DNA of 64,000 nucleotides from [Clostridium] saccharolyticum WM1. GTDB lineage: Bacteria > Bacillota > Clostridia > Lachnospirales > Lachnospiraceae. The stretch spans positions 1,550,001-1,614,000 of the forward strand of contig NC_014376.1 in assembly GCF_000144625.1 (NCBI RefSeq). Direction: 5' to 3'. A program made the position numbers and the translations under genes. This document shows, in pieces, positions 1-9,153 of this stretch. Positions within the stretch are counted from its first letter, which is position 1. Every line of letters starts with the position of its first letter. Below the pieces are notes generated by a model, which worked only from the letters and a program-made list of their open reading frames with translations, did no database searches and had not been told where the DNA came from.

Positions 1-270
1 GTGGATAATATTTGGCTGCCAATTAATAAGATCTTGCACGAAGCTGCTGAATAAAGCTGTCTTTATACGGGCACCGGGATAGATAACTCCTGCCCCTGCG
101 GAGCCAATGTATGTCACACCATCCGCTTCAAAGGAATGAACGGTCTGTGACAAGGTAAGCACACGGACATCGTGTCCGCGCTGCATAAGCTCTTTTCGTA
201 AATTTAACACGGAAGTCACCACTCCGTTGATGGTTGGCTCATACCAGTCTGTTGTAATTAATATTTTCAT
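1..270 (-). CDS. Glycosyltransferase family 4, N-terminal part
   Basis: Only the first 90 codons are present; the gene runs off the left edge. The ATG at 268-270 (minus strand) is preceded by AGAAAGGAAAA, a good ribosome binding site. The product starts MKILITTDWYEPTINGVV and continues with an LRKELMQRGHDV segment. This is the usual opening of GT4 enzymes of the GT-B fold, where the glycine-rich NGVV loop precedes the first helix and the RGH segment leads into the second strand. Clostridial relatives include diacylglycerol glucosyltransferases and other lipid or cell-envelope hexosyltransferases; the acceptor cannot be told from this fragment. The gene points away from the polymerase gene on its right. 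Confidence 0.75.
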   Translation of the reverse strand, partial: MKILITTDWYEPTINGVVTSVLNLRKELMQRGHDVRVLTLSQTVHSFEADGVTYIGSAGAGVIYPGARIKTALFSSFVQDLINWQPNIIH

Positions 271-739
271 AAATGAGTTTTCCTTTCTGATAAGATGGAA
301 AATCGTCTGCCGTCCGGTAACAAAGCCAGTCCAGGCAAACCGTTTAAAATCAACGGAAACTATGGGTAAAATATCAGAGGACTATATCTTAAATCCATAT
401 CCTTAATGAAGACGATATTCAATTCTTATAGTTTTCTAAAATAAATATTTACATTTCATAATCAATGATTTGTTGAGTGCTTTGCATGAAAGGAAGGAAA
501 GTATGAAAACAGTTTTTTGGAAGACAATAAAATTGGATTGCTTTTCCACTGGGTTCCAGTCGGCCAGTGAAAGTTTATGTGTACAAATCTTGTATACAGT
601 GACAAAGCCACCTTTTAGATATAGCATTGAATCAATAAATGAAATATTCCATGCTATATTTTATTGAAATATTTGCTATAATTAATAACAACGGAAGTTG
701 CCGGGCAGATATTTTTAAGGAGGCAAACGGAGAATAAGA
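271..739. other. Intergenic region of 469 bp between divergent genes
   Basis: AT-rich region between the leftward glycosyltransferase and the rightward polymerase gene. Short frames exist on both strands. One, from an ATG at 503 to 667, follows AAGGAAGGAAAG, but its composition and lack of recognisable family give no support for a real gene. The region carries an extended -10 promoter at its right end. No LexA-type box (GAAC-N4-GTTC) was seen, although the downstream gene is a translesion polymerase. No other structure was recognised. Confidence 0.6.
674..682 (+). promoter_or_regulatory. Extended -10 promoter for the Y-family polymerase gene
   Basis: TGCTATAAT gives a perfect -10 hexamer (677-682) with the extended TGn motif. 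No good -35 lies 16-18 bp upstream, as is common for extended -10 promoters. The start codon at 740 lies about 50 bp downstream of the expected transcription start, with a GGAGGCAAACGGAG ribosome-binding stretch between. Confidence 0.5.
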
Positions 740-2263
740 ATGAAGAACAGGACCTATATCGCTATTGATTTAAAATCCTTCTATGCTTCGGTCGAGTGTG
801 TGGAACGGGGGCTCGATCCGCTTACCACCAATCTAGTAGTCGCTGATGCAAGCCGTACCGAAAAAACCATTTGTCTCGCCGTCTCGCCCTCCCTTAAAGC
901 ATACGGCATTCCCGGCAGAGCCAGGCTGTTTGAGGTTGTACAGAAGGTTAGGGAAGTAAATGCAGCGCGATTACGCAAAGCACCAGGACGGACCTTTTCC
1001 GGTGCCTCTTTCAGCGATACTGAATTGAAATCCGCACCGGGTATCTCGCTGGACTATATCATTGCACCGCCGAGAATGGCGTATTATATCGAGTACAGCA
1101 CACGGATTTACAATATCTATTTGAAGTACATTGCGCCCGAAGATATTCATGTCTACTCCATTGACGAGGTATTCATGGATGCCACCGATTATCTGAATAC
1201 CTATAATCTTTCCGCCCGTGAGCTTGCCACGAGAATAATACTGGATGTTCTGGCAATGACAGGCGTTACTGCAACCGCGGGGATTGGCACAAACCTGTAT
1301 CTTTGCAAGATCGCTTTGGATATTCAGGCGAAACGTATTCCGTCGGATCAAAACGGCGTACAGATTGCTGAATTGGACGAAATGAGCTATCGTCACTTGC
1401 TTTGGTCACACCGGCCTCTAACAGACTTTTGGCGCGTTGGCAAAGGATATGCCAGGAAGCTGGAAGAACAAGGTCTCTTCACGATGGGAGATATTGCAAG
1501 ATGCTCTCTCGGTAAGCCCACCGATTATTACAACGAAGATCTGCTGTACAAGCTGTTTGGTATCCATGCGGAGCTGTTGATAGACCATGCGTGGGGGTGG
1601 GAGCCATGCACGATTGCCCATATTAAAGCGTATAAGCCGAGCTCAAACAGCATTGGATCGGGGCAGGTACTGCAAAGTGCCTATACCTTTGATAAAGCAA
1701 AGCTGATCGTATGGGAAATGACGGATCTGCTGGTACTTGATTTGGTGGATAAAAAGCTTGTGACCAACCAGCTTGTTTTAACGGTCGGATATGATATTGA
1801 AAATCTGACAAACCCGAAGATAAAGAAATTATATCATGGGGCAATTACCACTGACCACTACGGACGGGCCGTTCCGAAATCTGCCCATGGTACGGCAAAT
1901 CTTGACAGACAGACTTCTTCTGCAAAATTAATTCTGAATGCTGTCACAGAGCTGTTTGAACGCATTGTTGATAAAAATCTTCTGATCAGGAGAGTCAATA
2001 TCACAGCGAATCATGTTGTTGATGAGGCAGCCGTTCAAAAGGAGGATAGCTTTGAACAGCTCGATCTCTTTACTGACTATGCGGCTGTGCAGGCGGAAAA
2101 AGAGGCGGAAGAAGCGGAGCTTGCACGAGAAAAAAGTATTCAGAAAGCAATGCTGGAGATAAAAAAGAAATACGGCAAGAACGCCATTCTTAAGGGTATG
2201 AATCTGGAGGAAGGAGCTACCACGGTAGATCGGAATAAGCAGATAGGAGGGCACAAGGCATGA
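740..2263 (+). CDS. Y-family DNA polymerase (UmuC/DinB/UvrX type)
   Basis: 507-aa translesion DNA polymerase. The palm motif YIAIDLKSFYASVE at residues 6-19 carries the first metal-binding Asp. YSIDEVFMDA carries the catalytic Asp142-Glu143 pair. The GIGTNLYLCKIALD helix-hairpin-helix follows, then the little-finger domain and an Ala/Glu-rich C-terminal helix. The form is the longer Firmicutes type (about 420-510 aa) that resembles UvrX more than E. coli DinB. Its stop codon overlaps the start of a YolD-like gene (ATGA), the standard arrangement for this family in Firmicutes chromosomes, plasmids and integrative elements. Expected role: bypass of damaged template bases. No LexA-like operator is visible upstream, so SOS control is not shown. 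Confidence 0.93.
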   Translation: MKNRTYIAIDLKSFYASVECVERGLDPLTTNLVVADASRTEKTICLAVSPSLKAYGIPGRARLFEVVQKVREVNAARLRKAPGRTFSGASFSDTELKSAPGISLDYIIAPPRMAYYIEYSTRIYNIYLKYIAPEDIHVYSIDEVFMDATDYLNTYNLSARELATRIILDVLAMTGVTATAGIGTNLYLCKIALDIQAKRIPSDQNGVQIAELDEMSYRHLLWSHRPLTDFWRVGKGYARKLEEQGLFTMGDIARCSLGKPTDYYNEDLLYKLFGIHAELLIDHAWGWEPCTIAHIKAYKPSSNSIGSGQVLQSAYTFDKAKLIVWEMTDLLVLDLVDKKLVTNQLVLTVGYDIENLTNPKIKKLYHGAITTDHYGRAVPKSAHGTANLDRQTSSAKLILNAVTELFERIVDKNLLIRRVNITANHVVDEAAVQKEDSFEQLDLFTDYAAVQAEKEAEEAELAREKSIQKAMLEIKKKYGKNAILKGMNLEEGATTVDRNKQIGGHKA

Positions 2264-2697
2264 CAAAGGCATATGACGATATTATTTATCTGCCGCACCA
2301 TGTTTCTACGGCACACCCTCATATGGCATCCATTGACCGGGCAGCCCAGTTTTCCCCTTTTGCTGCACTGACCGGCTATGATGCCGCCATTAAAGAAACA
2401 GAAAGACTGACGGAAGAAAGGATAGAATTGGACGAATCCATGAAGGACGCTTTGAGCTATAAGCTGCAAATCATAGCAGACAGGCTTAATGAGCATCCCG
2501 AGATCGCAATCACCTACTTTCTGCCGGATGCGAAGAAGAATGGCGGTGCCTATGTTACTGCTGTCAGCTCGGCGAAAAAGATAGACGGATATGAACGGGT
2601 TGTTGTTATGACTGATGGGAAAGTGATCCCCATTGATGAAATAATCAGCATAGATGGACCGATATTCGAAACTGTGGTGCTCCCGCATCTTGAATGA
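2260..2697 (+). CDS. YolD-like protein
   Basis: 145-aa protein overlapping the polymerase stop by 4 bp, hence translationally coupled. It has the YolD-like features: an N-terminal YDDIIYLPHHVS stretch, the RAAQFSPFAALTGYDAAI block at about residues 27-44, and a C-terminal beta-rich part ending in VIPIDEIISIDG. YolD-like proteins are regularly encoded beside Y-family polymerases in Firmicutes and are proposed to be functional stand-ins for UmuD. The biochemical role is not established. No catalytic Ser/Lys pair of UmuD is evident. The match of both sequence and position makes the assignment firm. Confidence 0.88.
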   Translation: MTKAYDDIIYLPHHVSTAHPHMASIDRAAQFSPFAALTGYDAAIKETERLTEERIELDESMKDALSYKLQIIADRLNEHPEIAITYFLPDAKKNGGAYVTAVSSAKKIDGYERVVVMTDGKVIPIDEIISIDGPIFETVVLPHLE

Positions 2698-2792
2698 AAT
2701 GAATATTTCTTGGATACCAGACGGTTAAGGACGGCATCATGTTTACTTCAATAGGGGAAGTGCTGAGTTTTTAATTATATAGGTATACGCAG

Positions 2793-2826
2793 GGCTCCAT
2801 TGACCTGGTCATTGCAGCTTTTTTTT
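2793..2826 (+). terminator. Probable terminator after polymerase/yolD
   Basis: GGCT/AGC outer arms and an imperfect inner TGACC/GGTCA stem are followed by a run of eight T. The stem is weak, so the call rests mainly on the T tract and on its position between two unrelated genes. Confidence 0.4.
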
Positions 2827-2921
2827 AAAGTCAAAATTAATTTCGGGTTCTCAGACTGCTGTATGCGGTATGATAGAGTATCAAAAACGGACTTAAGAAA
2901 CAATATGGAGAGAGTGATGTT

Positions 2922-5900
2922 ATGTTTCAAAAAAGAAAGAAACGTTTTTTTAGCGGCATACTCATTGCGGCGGTGCTAATGTCTGCAATTCCTGTAAGCG
3001 TATATGCAGAGACCGGGCAAAAATTAAGTTTAGAGGACCAGGACGCAAAGTCAGTTTCGGGTTGGGTTGGTGAGATTGATCGTGGAAGTGATTTTGATTT
3101 TTATGGAGTGGTGCCATCATCTGATTGGTATCAAAACAATAATGCTGAATTTGTGTTATGTAGTTCGCCAACAGATTCTGTTGATGGAGTAACAGATGTA
3201 ATTGAATATAACCCATATTATAAAACTAAAGATAACAGCAAGGGTAAAATATATAAAGATTATCCGCTTGATGTCCCAGGCTATTATAGCCTGTCAGCCT
3301 TTTGTGATATATCACTGCAATCACCTAATGATATAGGAAAGTTGAATATTGAAGCGTATGATAATACCACAGGGACTGGTGAGCCGGTTAATAGCAGTTC
3401 ATCGGCTTCAGCTATATTCAAATCAGGAGAATGGGATACTGTTTCAATTAAAAATTTCCACATGACGTCACGGGTGAAAATGATTCGGATAGTTTTAGAG
3501 GCATCAGCGGATCCGATTGATGAAAACAATTATATTGATTTTGACGGACTTAGTGTTTTATTTACCCAGGTTGCCGCCCCTCCGATTATCAGTCATCTTG
3601 ATGGAGATACCGTAACATTTACAGAAGGCAGTTTTGCGGTACCACTTGATAAAGACAGCAACGTTACTGCAAAGGTGGATACTGATTTCGGCAGAACCTA
3701 TGCCGGCGGTTCCATTACTGCATCCATAACAAATAACGGTGTAGCAGCTGAAGATGTGCTGGAACTTGCTCAAACAGGGGGAATTACACTGTCTGGAGGC
3801 ACTGTTTTCTATAGCGGAACGTCAATCGGCGCGTATTCAGGAGGAACTTCAGGAACAGCTCTAACCATTTTATTGAATTCAAATGCCAATGATACCAGTG
3901 CCGCAGCATTAATAAAAGCAATCACCTACAAAAACACCAACACATTAAAACCCAACACAAACCCGAGAACAGTAATGATATCTGCATCAGACAGCACCAA
4001 TGCATCAGAACCGGTCCATACAACGGTTCATGTACAAAGTGTGAACTATGCTCCAGTCAGAAAAAGCGGGGTGGGAGAATCTGTATCAGCCAGCTTACCA
4101 GTAAAAACCTCATATTCCCTGGACTTAAGTACCATATTTGAAGACCCAGACATAGATCCCCTGTCCTACAAGATAAAGGTAAACAACGGCAATGAACAGA
4201 CAACAACAAGGAATTATACTTTTACGCCTGCTACCGCAGGCACATATACCATTGTTTTTACCGCCAATGACGGATCTGTGGACTCCATAGATACCTATAC
4301 GGTGACGCTTACGGCAGTCAATACAGCTCCAGTCAGAAAAAGCGGGGTGGAAGCTTCCACATCAATAAACATGACCGTCAATACTGAATATTCCATTGAT
4401 TTAAGTACAATTTTTCAGGACGCAGATGACGATCCCTTAACTTATAAGGTAAGAGTAAATGATGAACCAGAATGTTCTATAGGTAAGAACACTGCTTTTA
4501 CTCCAGATGTTGTTGGAACGTATAAAATGGTATATAAAGCCAATGACGGGACGGTAGATTCGGTAGATACCTACACCGTAACACTGAATGTCAAAGCAGC
4601 CAATACGCCTCCTGTAAGAAAATCCGGTGTCAATGAAACGGTGACAGACAGTGTGGCAGTTAAAAAGGCATACCCAATTATCCTGAATACCATTTTTGAA
4701 GATGCCGATCATGATACTTTAACCTATAAGGTAGCTATAAACGGAGGTGCGGAAGTAATTGCTGATGAGAGCTATTCCTATACTCCAACTGCTGTTGGAA
4801 CAGACACACTGGTATTCCGGGCTAATGATGGAAATATAGATTCTACAGATACTTTTACGGTAACACTTATGGCAGTTAACACCCTCCCGGCAAGAAAAAG
4901 CGGAGTAGGGGAATCCGTATCTGGGAATGTGACATCCAATACCATATATTCTGTTGATTTAAGCCAGATATTTGAAGATGAGAACAAAGATCCTCTGACC
5001 TATAAAGTGAAAGTAAACGGCGGAACGGAAGAGACCGTTGGAAAGGATTATTCCTTTACCCCAACCGCTGCCGGAACGTATACACTGGTATTCAAGGCAA
5101 ATGACGGGCATTCTGACTCTGCAGATATTTATACGGTAACCCTGAATGCGAAAGAACCCAACCGAGCACCAGTCCGAAAAAACGGTGTAATCGATATGGA
5201 TACAATCATAGCCCCGGTCAATTTACAATTATCCATAAGCTTAGAGTCCTTTTTCGAGGATGCAGACGGTGATCCGCTGACTTACAAGGTTAAAATAGAC
5301 GACCAGCCTGAAGTGGAGGTAAATAAACTCTTTCACTATCTGGTATCTACAGTAGGTACCCATACCTTGATATTTAAAGCAAATGACGGATTTGCAGATT
5401 CAACCGAAACTTATACGCTATACGTTACAGCAACAAAAGTTCCTGTCAGATCGATTGCAGCACCGGGTCCTGTAACAGGAATTACAAACGGTTCAGCAAA
5501 AACAGCTTCTTCACTGGGGCTGCCTGCAAACGTAAATATTAATACTGACATGGGGTTGAAAACGGCCGATGTAAGCTGGAACGTAGGAGCCAGCTCCTAT
5601 GACCCGGATGAGAAGGCAGAGCAGACCTTTGAAGTGGAAGGAACCGTGAATCTCCCTGAGGAGGTATATAATCCTGACGGGATATCTCTGAACGTAACTA
5701 TCAATGTAACCGTAAAAGCAGAAGAACTGGTGAACAAGGTTCTGGAGAGGATCTCTCCTCTGTCCCCTGTAACAGGAATCTTAAACGGCTCAGTGAAAAC
5801 AGCCCCGGCACTGGGACTGCCTGCAAATGTCAGTCTTCAGACTGATCATGGAATCGTATCGGCCCATGTAACCTGGGACGTGGCAGGAAGCTCCTATGAT

Positions 5901-7046
5901 CCGGGTCAGAAAACAGAGCAGACCTTCGAGATAAAAGGAACCGTGAGTATTCCGTCCGGAGTGATTAACCCCAACGGAATATCCCTGGATATAACAGTTG
6001 AAGTAACCGTTGATGCGGAGTCACTGACGGATAAAACTCTGGAAAAAATCTCCCCGATGTCTCCTGTAAAAATGATTGCAAACGGAACAGCCAAAACAGT
6101 CACTGCACTGGGGATTCCAGCCAGAGTCATGCTGGGGACCAATGCCGGAAACGTTTATGCAGATGTGATCTGGGATTTGGATTCCAGTTCCTATGATCCA
6201 AATATCAGGGATGAACAAACCTTTACCGTAGAAGGAACAGTAATTCTGCCAGATCACGTTATAAATCCTTTTGGAATCCCTCTGGAAATAAGGATTGAAG
6301 TAACAGTTCTGGAAGAACAGGAAGAACAGGAGTATTACACCCTTCGGATCCGGGTGACAAAAAGGCCTGACAAAGTCAGCTATATGCTGGGAGAAGACTT
6401 AGATACCCAGGGGCTTGAGGTAACCGAATACCAGAAAGCCAGTCCCTCCAATGCAGTCAGAAAAACAGTATTGTCAGAGGGACAGTATGATCTGGAATAT
6501 GACCTTGCCAGAACAGGAACATGCAATGTTAAGGTAATTTATTACGGAACCGGCCGTGATGGGAATGAAAAAGAGTTTACAGATGAGTTCCCTGTTATGA
6601 TAAAAGAACTGCCGAGAGATGACAGGAATGACGATGATGACAGGGAAATCACAAAACCCGTCAGGAAACGGCAAGGCGGGGACGATGACCATTATTACTC
6701 CGGAAGCTGGCATTCGGATGAAAATGGCTGGAGGTTTTCCGGAAAAGATGGAAGCAGTCCGGCGAACCGATGGGTGTACACCGACTGGAAGGGATCTAAG
6801 GACTGGTACTTCTTTGATGAAAAAGGCTATATGGTAACTGGCTGGTATGAATACAAAGGCAATATGTATTATCTAAATCCGGTCAGCGACGGCAAAAAAG
6901 GCTATATGTTTACCGGCTGGAACGTGATTGAAGGAAAATGGTATTATTTCAGTGAGACAGCAGATGAAACGAAAGGATCCATGCTTAAGGACACAATAAC
7001 TCCCGATGGGTATCGGGTAGGTCCGGATGGGGCGCGGGTTTCATAG
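2922..7046 (+). CDS. Modular cell-surface protein with Ig/cadherin-like repeats and cell-wall-binding repeats
   Basis: 1374-aa secreted protein. Residues 1-29 form a signal peptide (RKKR n-region, hydrophobic core, cleavage likely after VYA). Residues 30-220 look like a carbohydrate-binding or jelly-roll type domain. Five copies of a ~93-aa cadherin-like repeat (each starting near VRKSGV and containing IFEDxDxDPLTYKV and FxANDG) cover about residues 377-840. Three copies of a ~98-aa Ig-like repeat (SPVTGI.NGS.KTA..LGLPA) cover about 841-1128. A group-3-like bacterial Ig domain follows, then an acidic DDRNDDDD linker. The last ~140 residues are aromatic GW-type repeats (WYFFDEKGYMVTGW, KWYYF) of the choline/glucan-binding family, which probably anchor it to the wall non-covalently. 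No LPxTG was seen. An adhesin or wall-associated structural role is inferred. The start follows GGAGAGAGTGAT. Confidence 0.88.
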   Translation: MFQKRKKRFFSGILIAAVLMSAIPVSVYAETGQKLSLEDQDAKSVSGWVGEIDRGSDFDFYGVVPSSDWYQNNNAEFVLCSSPTDSVDGVTDVIEYNPYYKTKDNSKGKIYKDYPLDVPGYYSLSAFCDISLQSPNDIGKLNIEAYDNTTGTGEPVNSSSSASAIFKSGEWDTVSIKNFHMTSRVKMIRIVLEASADPIDENNYIDFDGLSVLFTQVAAPPIISHLDGDTVTFTEGSFAVPLDKDSNVTAKVDTDFGRTYAGGSITASITNNGVAAEDVLELAQTGGITLSGGTVFYSGTSIGAYSGGTSGTALTILLNSNANDTSAAALIKAITYKNTNTLKPNTNPRTVMISASDSTNASEPVHTTVHVQSVNYAPVRKSGVGESVSASLPVKTSYSLDLSTIFEDPDIDPLSYKIKVNNGNEQTTTRNYTFTPATAGTYTIVFTANDGSVDSIDTYTVTLTAVNTAPVRKSGVEASTSINMTVNTEYSIDLSTIFQDADDDPLTYKVRVNDEPECSIGKNTAFTPDVVGTYKMVYKANDGTVDSVDTYTVTLNVKAANTPPVRKSGVNETVTDSVAVKKAYPIILNTIFEDADHDTLTYKVAINGGAEVIADESYSYTPTAVGTDTLVFRANDGNIDSTDTFTVTLMAVNTLPARKSGVGESVSGNVTSNTIYSVDLSQIFEDENKDPLTYKVKVNGGTEETVGKDYSFTPTAAGTYTLVFKANDGHSDSADIYTVTLNAKEPNRAPVRKNGVIDMDTIIAPVNLQLSISLESFFEDADGDPLTYKVKIDDQPEVEVNKLFHYLVSTVGTHTLIFKANDGFADSTETYTLYVTATKVPVRSIAAPGPVTGITNGSAKTASSLGLPANVNINTDMGLKTADVSWNVGASSYDPDEKAEQTFEVEGTVNLPEEVYNPDGISLNVTINVTVKAEELVNKVLERISPLSPVTGILNGSVKTAPALGLPANVSLQTDHGIVSAHVTWDVAGSSYDPGQKTEQTFEIKGTVSIPSGVINPNGISLDITVEVTVDAESLTDKTLEKISPMSPVKMIANGTAKTVTALGIPARVMLGTNAGNVYADVIWDLDSSSYDPNIRDEQTFTVEGTVILPDHVINPFGIPLEIRIEVTVLEEQEEQEYYTLRIRVTKRPDKVSYMLGEDLDTQGLEVTEYQKASPSNAVRKTVLSEGQYDLEYDLARTGTCNVKVIYYGTGRDGNEKEFTDEFPVMIKELPRDDRNDDDDREITKPVRKRQGGDDDHYYSGSWHSDENGWRFSGKDGSSPANRWVYTDWKGSKDWYFFDEKGYMVTGWYEYKGNMYYLNPVSDGKKGYMFTGWNVIEGKWYYFSETADETKGSMLKDTITPDGYRVGPDGARVS
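4052..5445 (+). repeat. Five tandem ~280-bp repeats inside the surface-protein gene
   Basis: Units begin near 4052, 4327, 4610, 4892 and 5168, each opening with a PVRKSGV-like codon run (CCAGTCAGAAAAAGCGG in the first two, drifting later). The copies encode cadherin/Ig-like modules with conserved DPLTYKV and ANDG positions. Nucleotide identity is highest between units 1 and 2, suggesting that pair is the most recent duplication. Confidence 0.75.
5446..6315 (+). repeat. Three tandem ~290-bp Ig-like repeats
   Basis: Units begin near 5446, 5740 and 6035. Each encodes ISP.SPV..I.NG..KT....LG.PA, then WD...SSYDP...EQTF.V.GTV, and ends in a VTV strand. The module is common in tandem in clostridial and Paenibacillus surface proteins. 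The units can recombine with each other, so copy number may vary between strains. Confidence 0.7.
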
Positions 7047-7057
7047 CCAAGGCAGAC

Positions 7058-7108
7058 AAAAAGGAATTCCGATATGGGGTACATTGGTACTTCAGCGGAA
7101 TTCCTTTT
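7058..7108 (+). terminator. Terminator after surface-protein gene
   Basis: The arms AAAAGGAATTCCG (about 7059-7071) and CGGAATTCCTTTT (7096-7108) are exact complements over 13 bp. The second arm ends in TTTT. The 24-base loop is large, but the stem and the position 12 bases after the stop codon support a terminator. Confidence 0.6.
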
Positions 7109-7298
7109 AGATTTGCTTAAAGCAAGCAGAACATGGAAGGCAGGTTAGTTTGTTAATCAATCGTGCATTTCTATTATTTTTACAATAGAAATTATATTTT
7201 TGCCTTGCCATATTTTCCCATAAAGAGTAAAATAGACAAAAATAAATGGAATTTGATGCATATAGGGTAAGAAATCAGAGGGAAAATGTAAGAACAGA

Positions 7299-9152
7299 AT
7301 GAAAGAAAAACACAAAAAGAAGAGAAATGCCTTGCTTTTTTTAATTCTGTCAGTGTGTATCATATCAGGGCTGATCAGTTTCAGAAATCAATATGATTCC
7401 TATCCGATCTCAGACGGATTTTTGGACCTGTCCGAAGAGAATATGGAAGGAAAGGTCATCCGGTTAAATGGCATATGGCGGTTTTATGAAGGTACCTTTG
7501 AGGATAATGGCCCTCTGCCCTATGGCAGTCTGGAAGTTCCCGGAACCTGGCGGGGAAAAGTAATAAACGGAAAGAAGATGGATCAGCATGACATCGGGGT
7601 TTATGAGCTTCGCTTACGAGTTCCGTCTCCGGGAGATTACTGTATGAAGCTGAACTATATTTCCAGTGCATATGAGCTTTACATAAATGATACGAAGATT
7701 CTGGAAAATGGAAGAACCGGTACGGATAAGATGACGGAAATTCCAAGCTGGACACCTCAGTTTATTTACTTTCATGCAGATCATAAAGATATTGTAATCA
7801 AGCTTAAGGTTTCCAATTTTCACTGCAACAATGGGGGGATCGTACTTCCGCTTTATTTTGGAAGGCAGGCGCCCTTGTTTCGGTTCCACCTTCTTAATCT
7901 GGTAAAAAATATCGGGTTTATTGGAATCCTCACCGGAATGGCGTGCTATTTGTATGTTTTTAACTGGTGCTTAAATAAAAAAGCTCAGTCCGTATATCTC
8001 TGGATTTTCTGCGTTTCCGTTCTGGTTGCCTCTTCCATTATAGACGGTGAGAGCCTGGTCAGTGTTTTATCCTTTCTTACCATCAATGCAGTGCTGAAAA
8101 TAGAGTACGTTTCCTTTATGGTACAGATTACAGCGATACAGTTTTTCCTGTGGAGTATGTACCCGGAGCTGGGAAGAACTCATCCGGTTCGCTTTTTAAT
8201 AGTTATGGATTTTTTCTATACCGCCATTCTTCTTTGTCTGCCGGTCATGCCTGTTCTGTATGAGAATGTAGTTTTTATACCGGTTCTTTTTATCAATGCG
8301 CTCAATTATTTTTTGCTGATTGCCAAGGCTTTCCGGTTGAAAAAGCCAAATGCAGGCCCCATCTTTCTGGGCTATTGTACATTGATTGCGTCCTGCATCC
8401 TGCAGATAGTGGACATTCAGTACAATATTGATATAAAGTATTTAGGCGATATTAATTTCTACTATTTTGGCGTTCTTTTTTTCCTCCTTTGCCAGGGATA
8501 TGTTCTGGCAGTCAATGTGGAAGATACCTACCGCCAGTCTGAACTTGCCCATGAGATGGAGATTGCCTCTTTACAGGCACAGATTTCCCCTCATTTTCTG
8601 TTTAATATTCTTCATAACATCTATAGCCTTATGGATACCAATGGGAAAATGGCAAAAAAACTGCTCATGTGTCTGTCTGATTTTTTAAGAGTAAAATACC
8701 GGTTTGATTACAGAACCTACACTCTTTATCAGTTAAGGGAAGAACTGGATCTGGTAAATGCATACGTGCAACTGGAGAATGTGAGAATGAATGATGCCCT
8801 AAAGCTTGTTATCGATGCACCCGACGAGCTTCTCTCCAATGATATTCTCCCGCTTACCCTGCAGCCCCTTGTGGAGAATTCCATTAAACACGGATACGAC
8901 TCCGGGGAGCTGAATATCATGGTAACGATCAGACAGGCCGGAGATAGACTGGTAATCAGTGTAGAAGATGACGGAAGAGGAATCAGACCGGAGGTTTTGG
9001 AATCCATTAGCAGGATTGACGCAGGAAAAAGCGGTGTCGGGTTAAATAATATTAATTACCGGCTTAAAATATGTTTTGGCAGCAGGCTGGAAATTCAAAG
9101 CCTGTGGTTAAAGGGAACGAAAATCAGCTTTCAGATACCAAAGAGGGGGTAA
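7299..9152 (+). CDS. LytS-type sensor histidine kinase with 7TMR-DISM-like sensor
   Basis: 617-aa membrane kinase. Residues 8-27 are a membrane anchor. Residues about 40-195 form an extracytoplasmic beta-sandwich of 7TMR-DISM type (LNGIWRFYEG, EVPGTW, YELYINDTKI). About seven hydrophobic segments follow between 205 and 410. The cytoplasmic part has the His_kinase (LytS/YehU) motif QISPHFLFNILHN, with the phospho-acceptor probably His432, then the ATP-binding lid PLVENSIKHG and DDGRGI and GVGLNNIN. This architecture normally senses a carbohydrate-like or extracellular ligand. The gene ends one base before the start codon of its LytTR regulator. The start codon has only a weak ribosome binding site. 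Confidence 0.9.
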   Translation: MKEKHKKKRNALLFLILSVCIISGLISFRNQYDSYPISDGFLDLSEENMEGKVIRLNGIWRFYEGTFEDNGPLPYGSLEVPGTWRGKVINGKKMDQHDIGVYELRLRVPSPGDYCMKLNYISSAYELYINDTKILENGRTGTDKMTEIPSWTPQFIYFHADHKDIVIKLKVSNFHCNNGGIVLPLYFGRQAPLFRFHLLNLVKNIGFIGILTGMACYLYVFNWCLNKKAQSVYLWIFCVSVLVASSIIDGESLVSVLSFLTINAVLKIEYVSFMVQITAIQFFLWSMYPELGRTHPVRFLIVMDFFYTAILLCLPVMPVLYENVVFIPVLFINALNYFLLIAKAFRLKKPNAGPIFLGYCTLIASCILQIVDIQYNIDIKYLGDINFYYFGVLFFLLCQGYVLAVNVEDTYRQSELAHEMEIASLQAQISPHFLFNILHNIYSLMDTNGKMAKKLLMCLSDFLRVKYRFDYRTYTLYQLREELDLVNAYVQLENVRMNDALKLVIDAPDELLSNDILPLTLQPLVENSIKHGYDSGELNIMVTIRQAGDRLVISVEDDGRGIRPEVLESISRIDAGKSGVGLNNINYRLKICFGSRLEIQSLWLKGTKISFQIPKRG

Positions 9153-9153
9153 C

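Noticed and set aside
503..667. Short rightward frame after AAGGAAGGAAAG in the left intergenic region
   Set aside because: No family resemblance, unusual amino-acid make-up, and an equally long frame lies on the other strand; kept only as a remark in the gap entry.
740..2697. Polymerase/YolD pair as proof of a mobile element or phage
   Set aside because: No integrase, relaxase, phage structural gene or attachment repeats nearby; such pairs are also common in chromosomes.
6619..6837. Rightward frame inside the surface-protein gene in another phase
   Set aside because: It overlaps the conserved wall-binding repeats entirely and reads as low-complexity Met/Gly/Thr.
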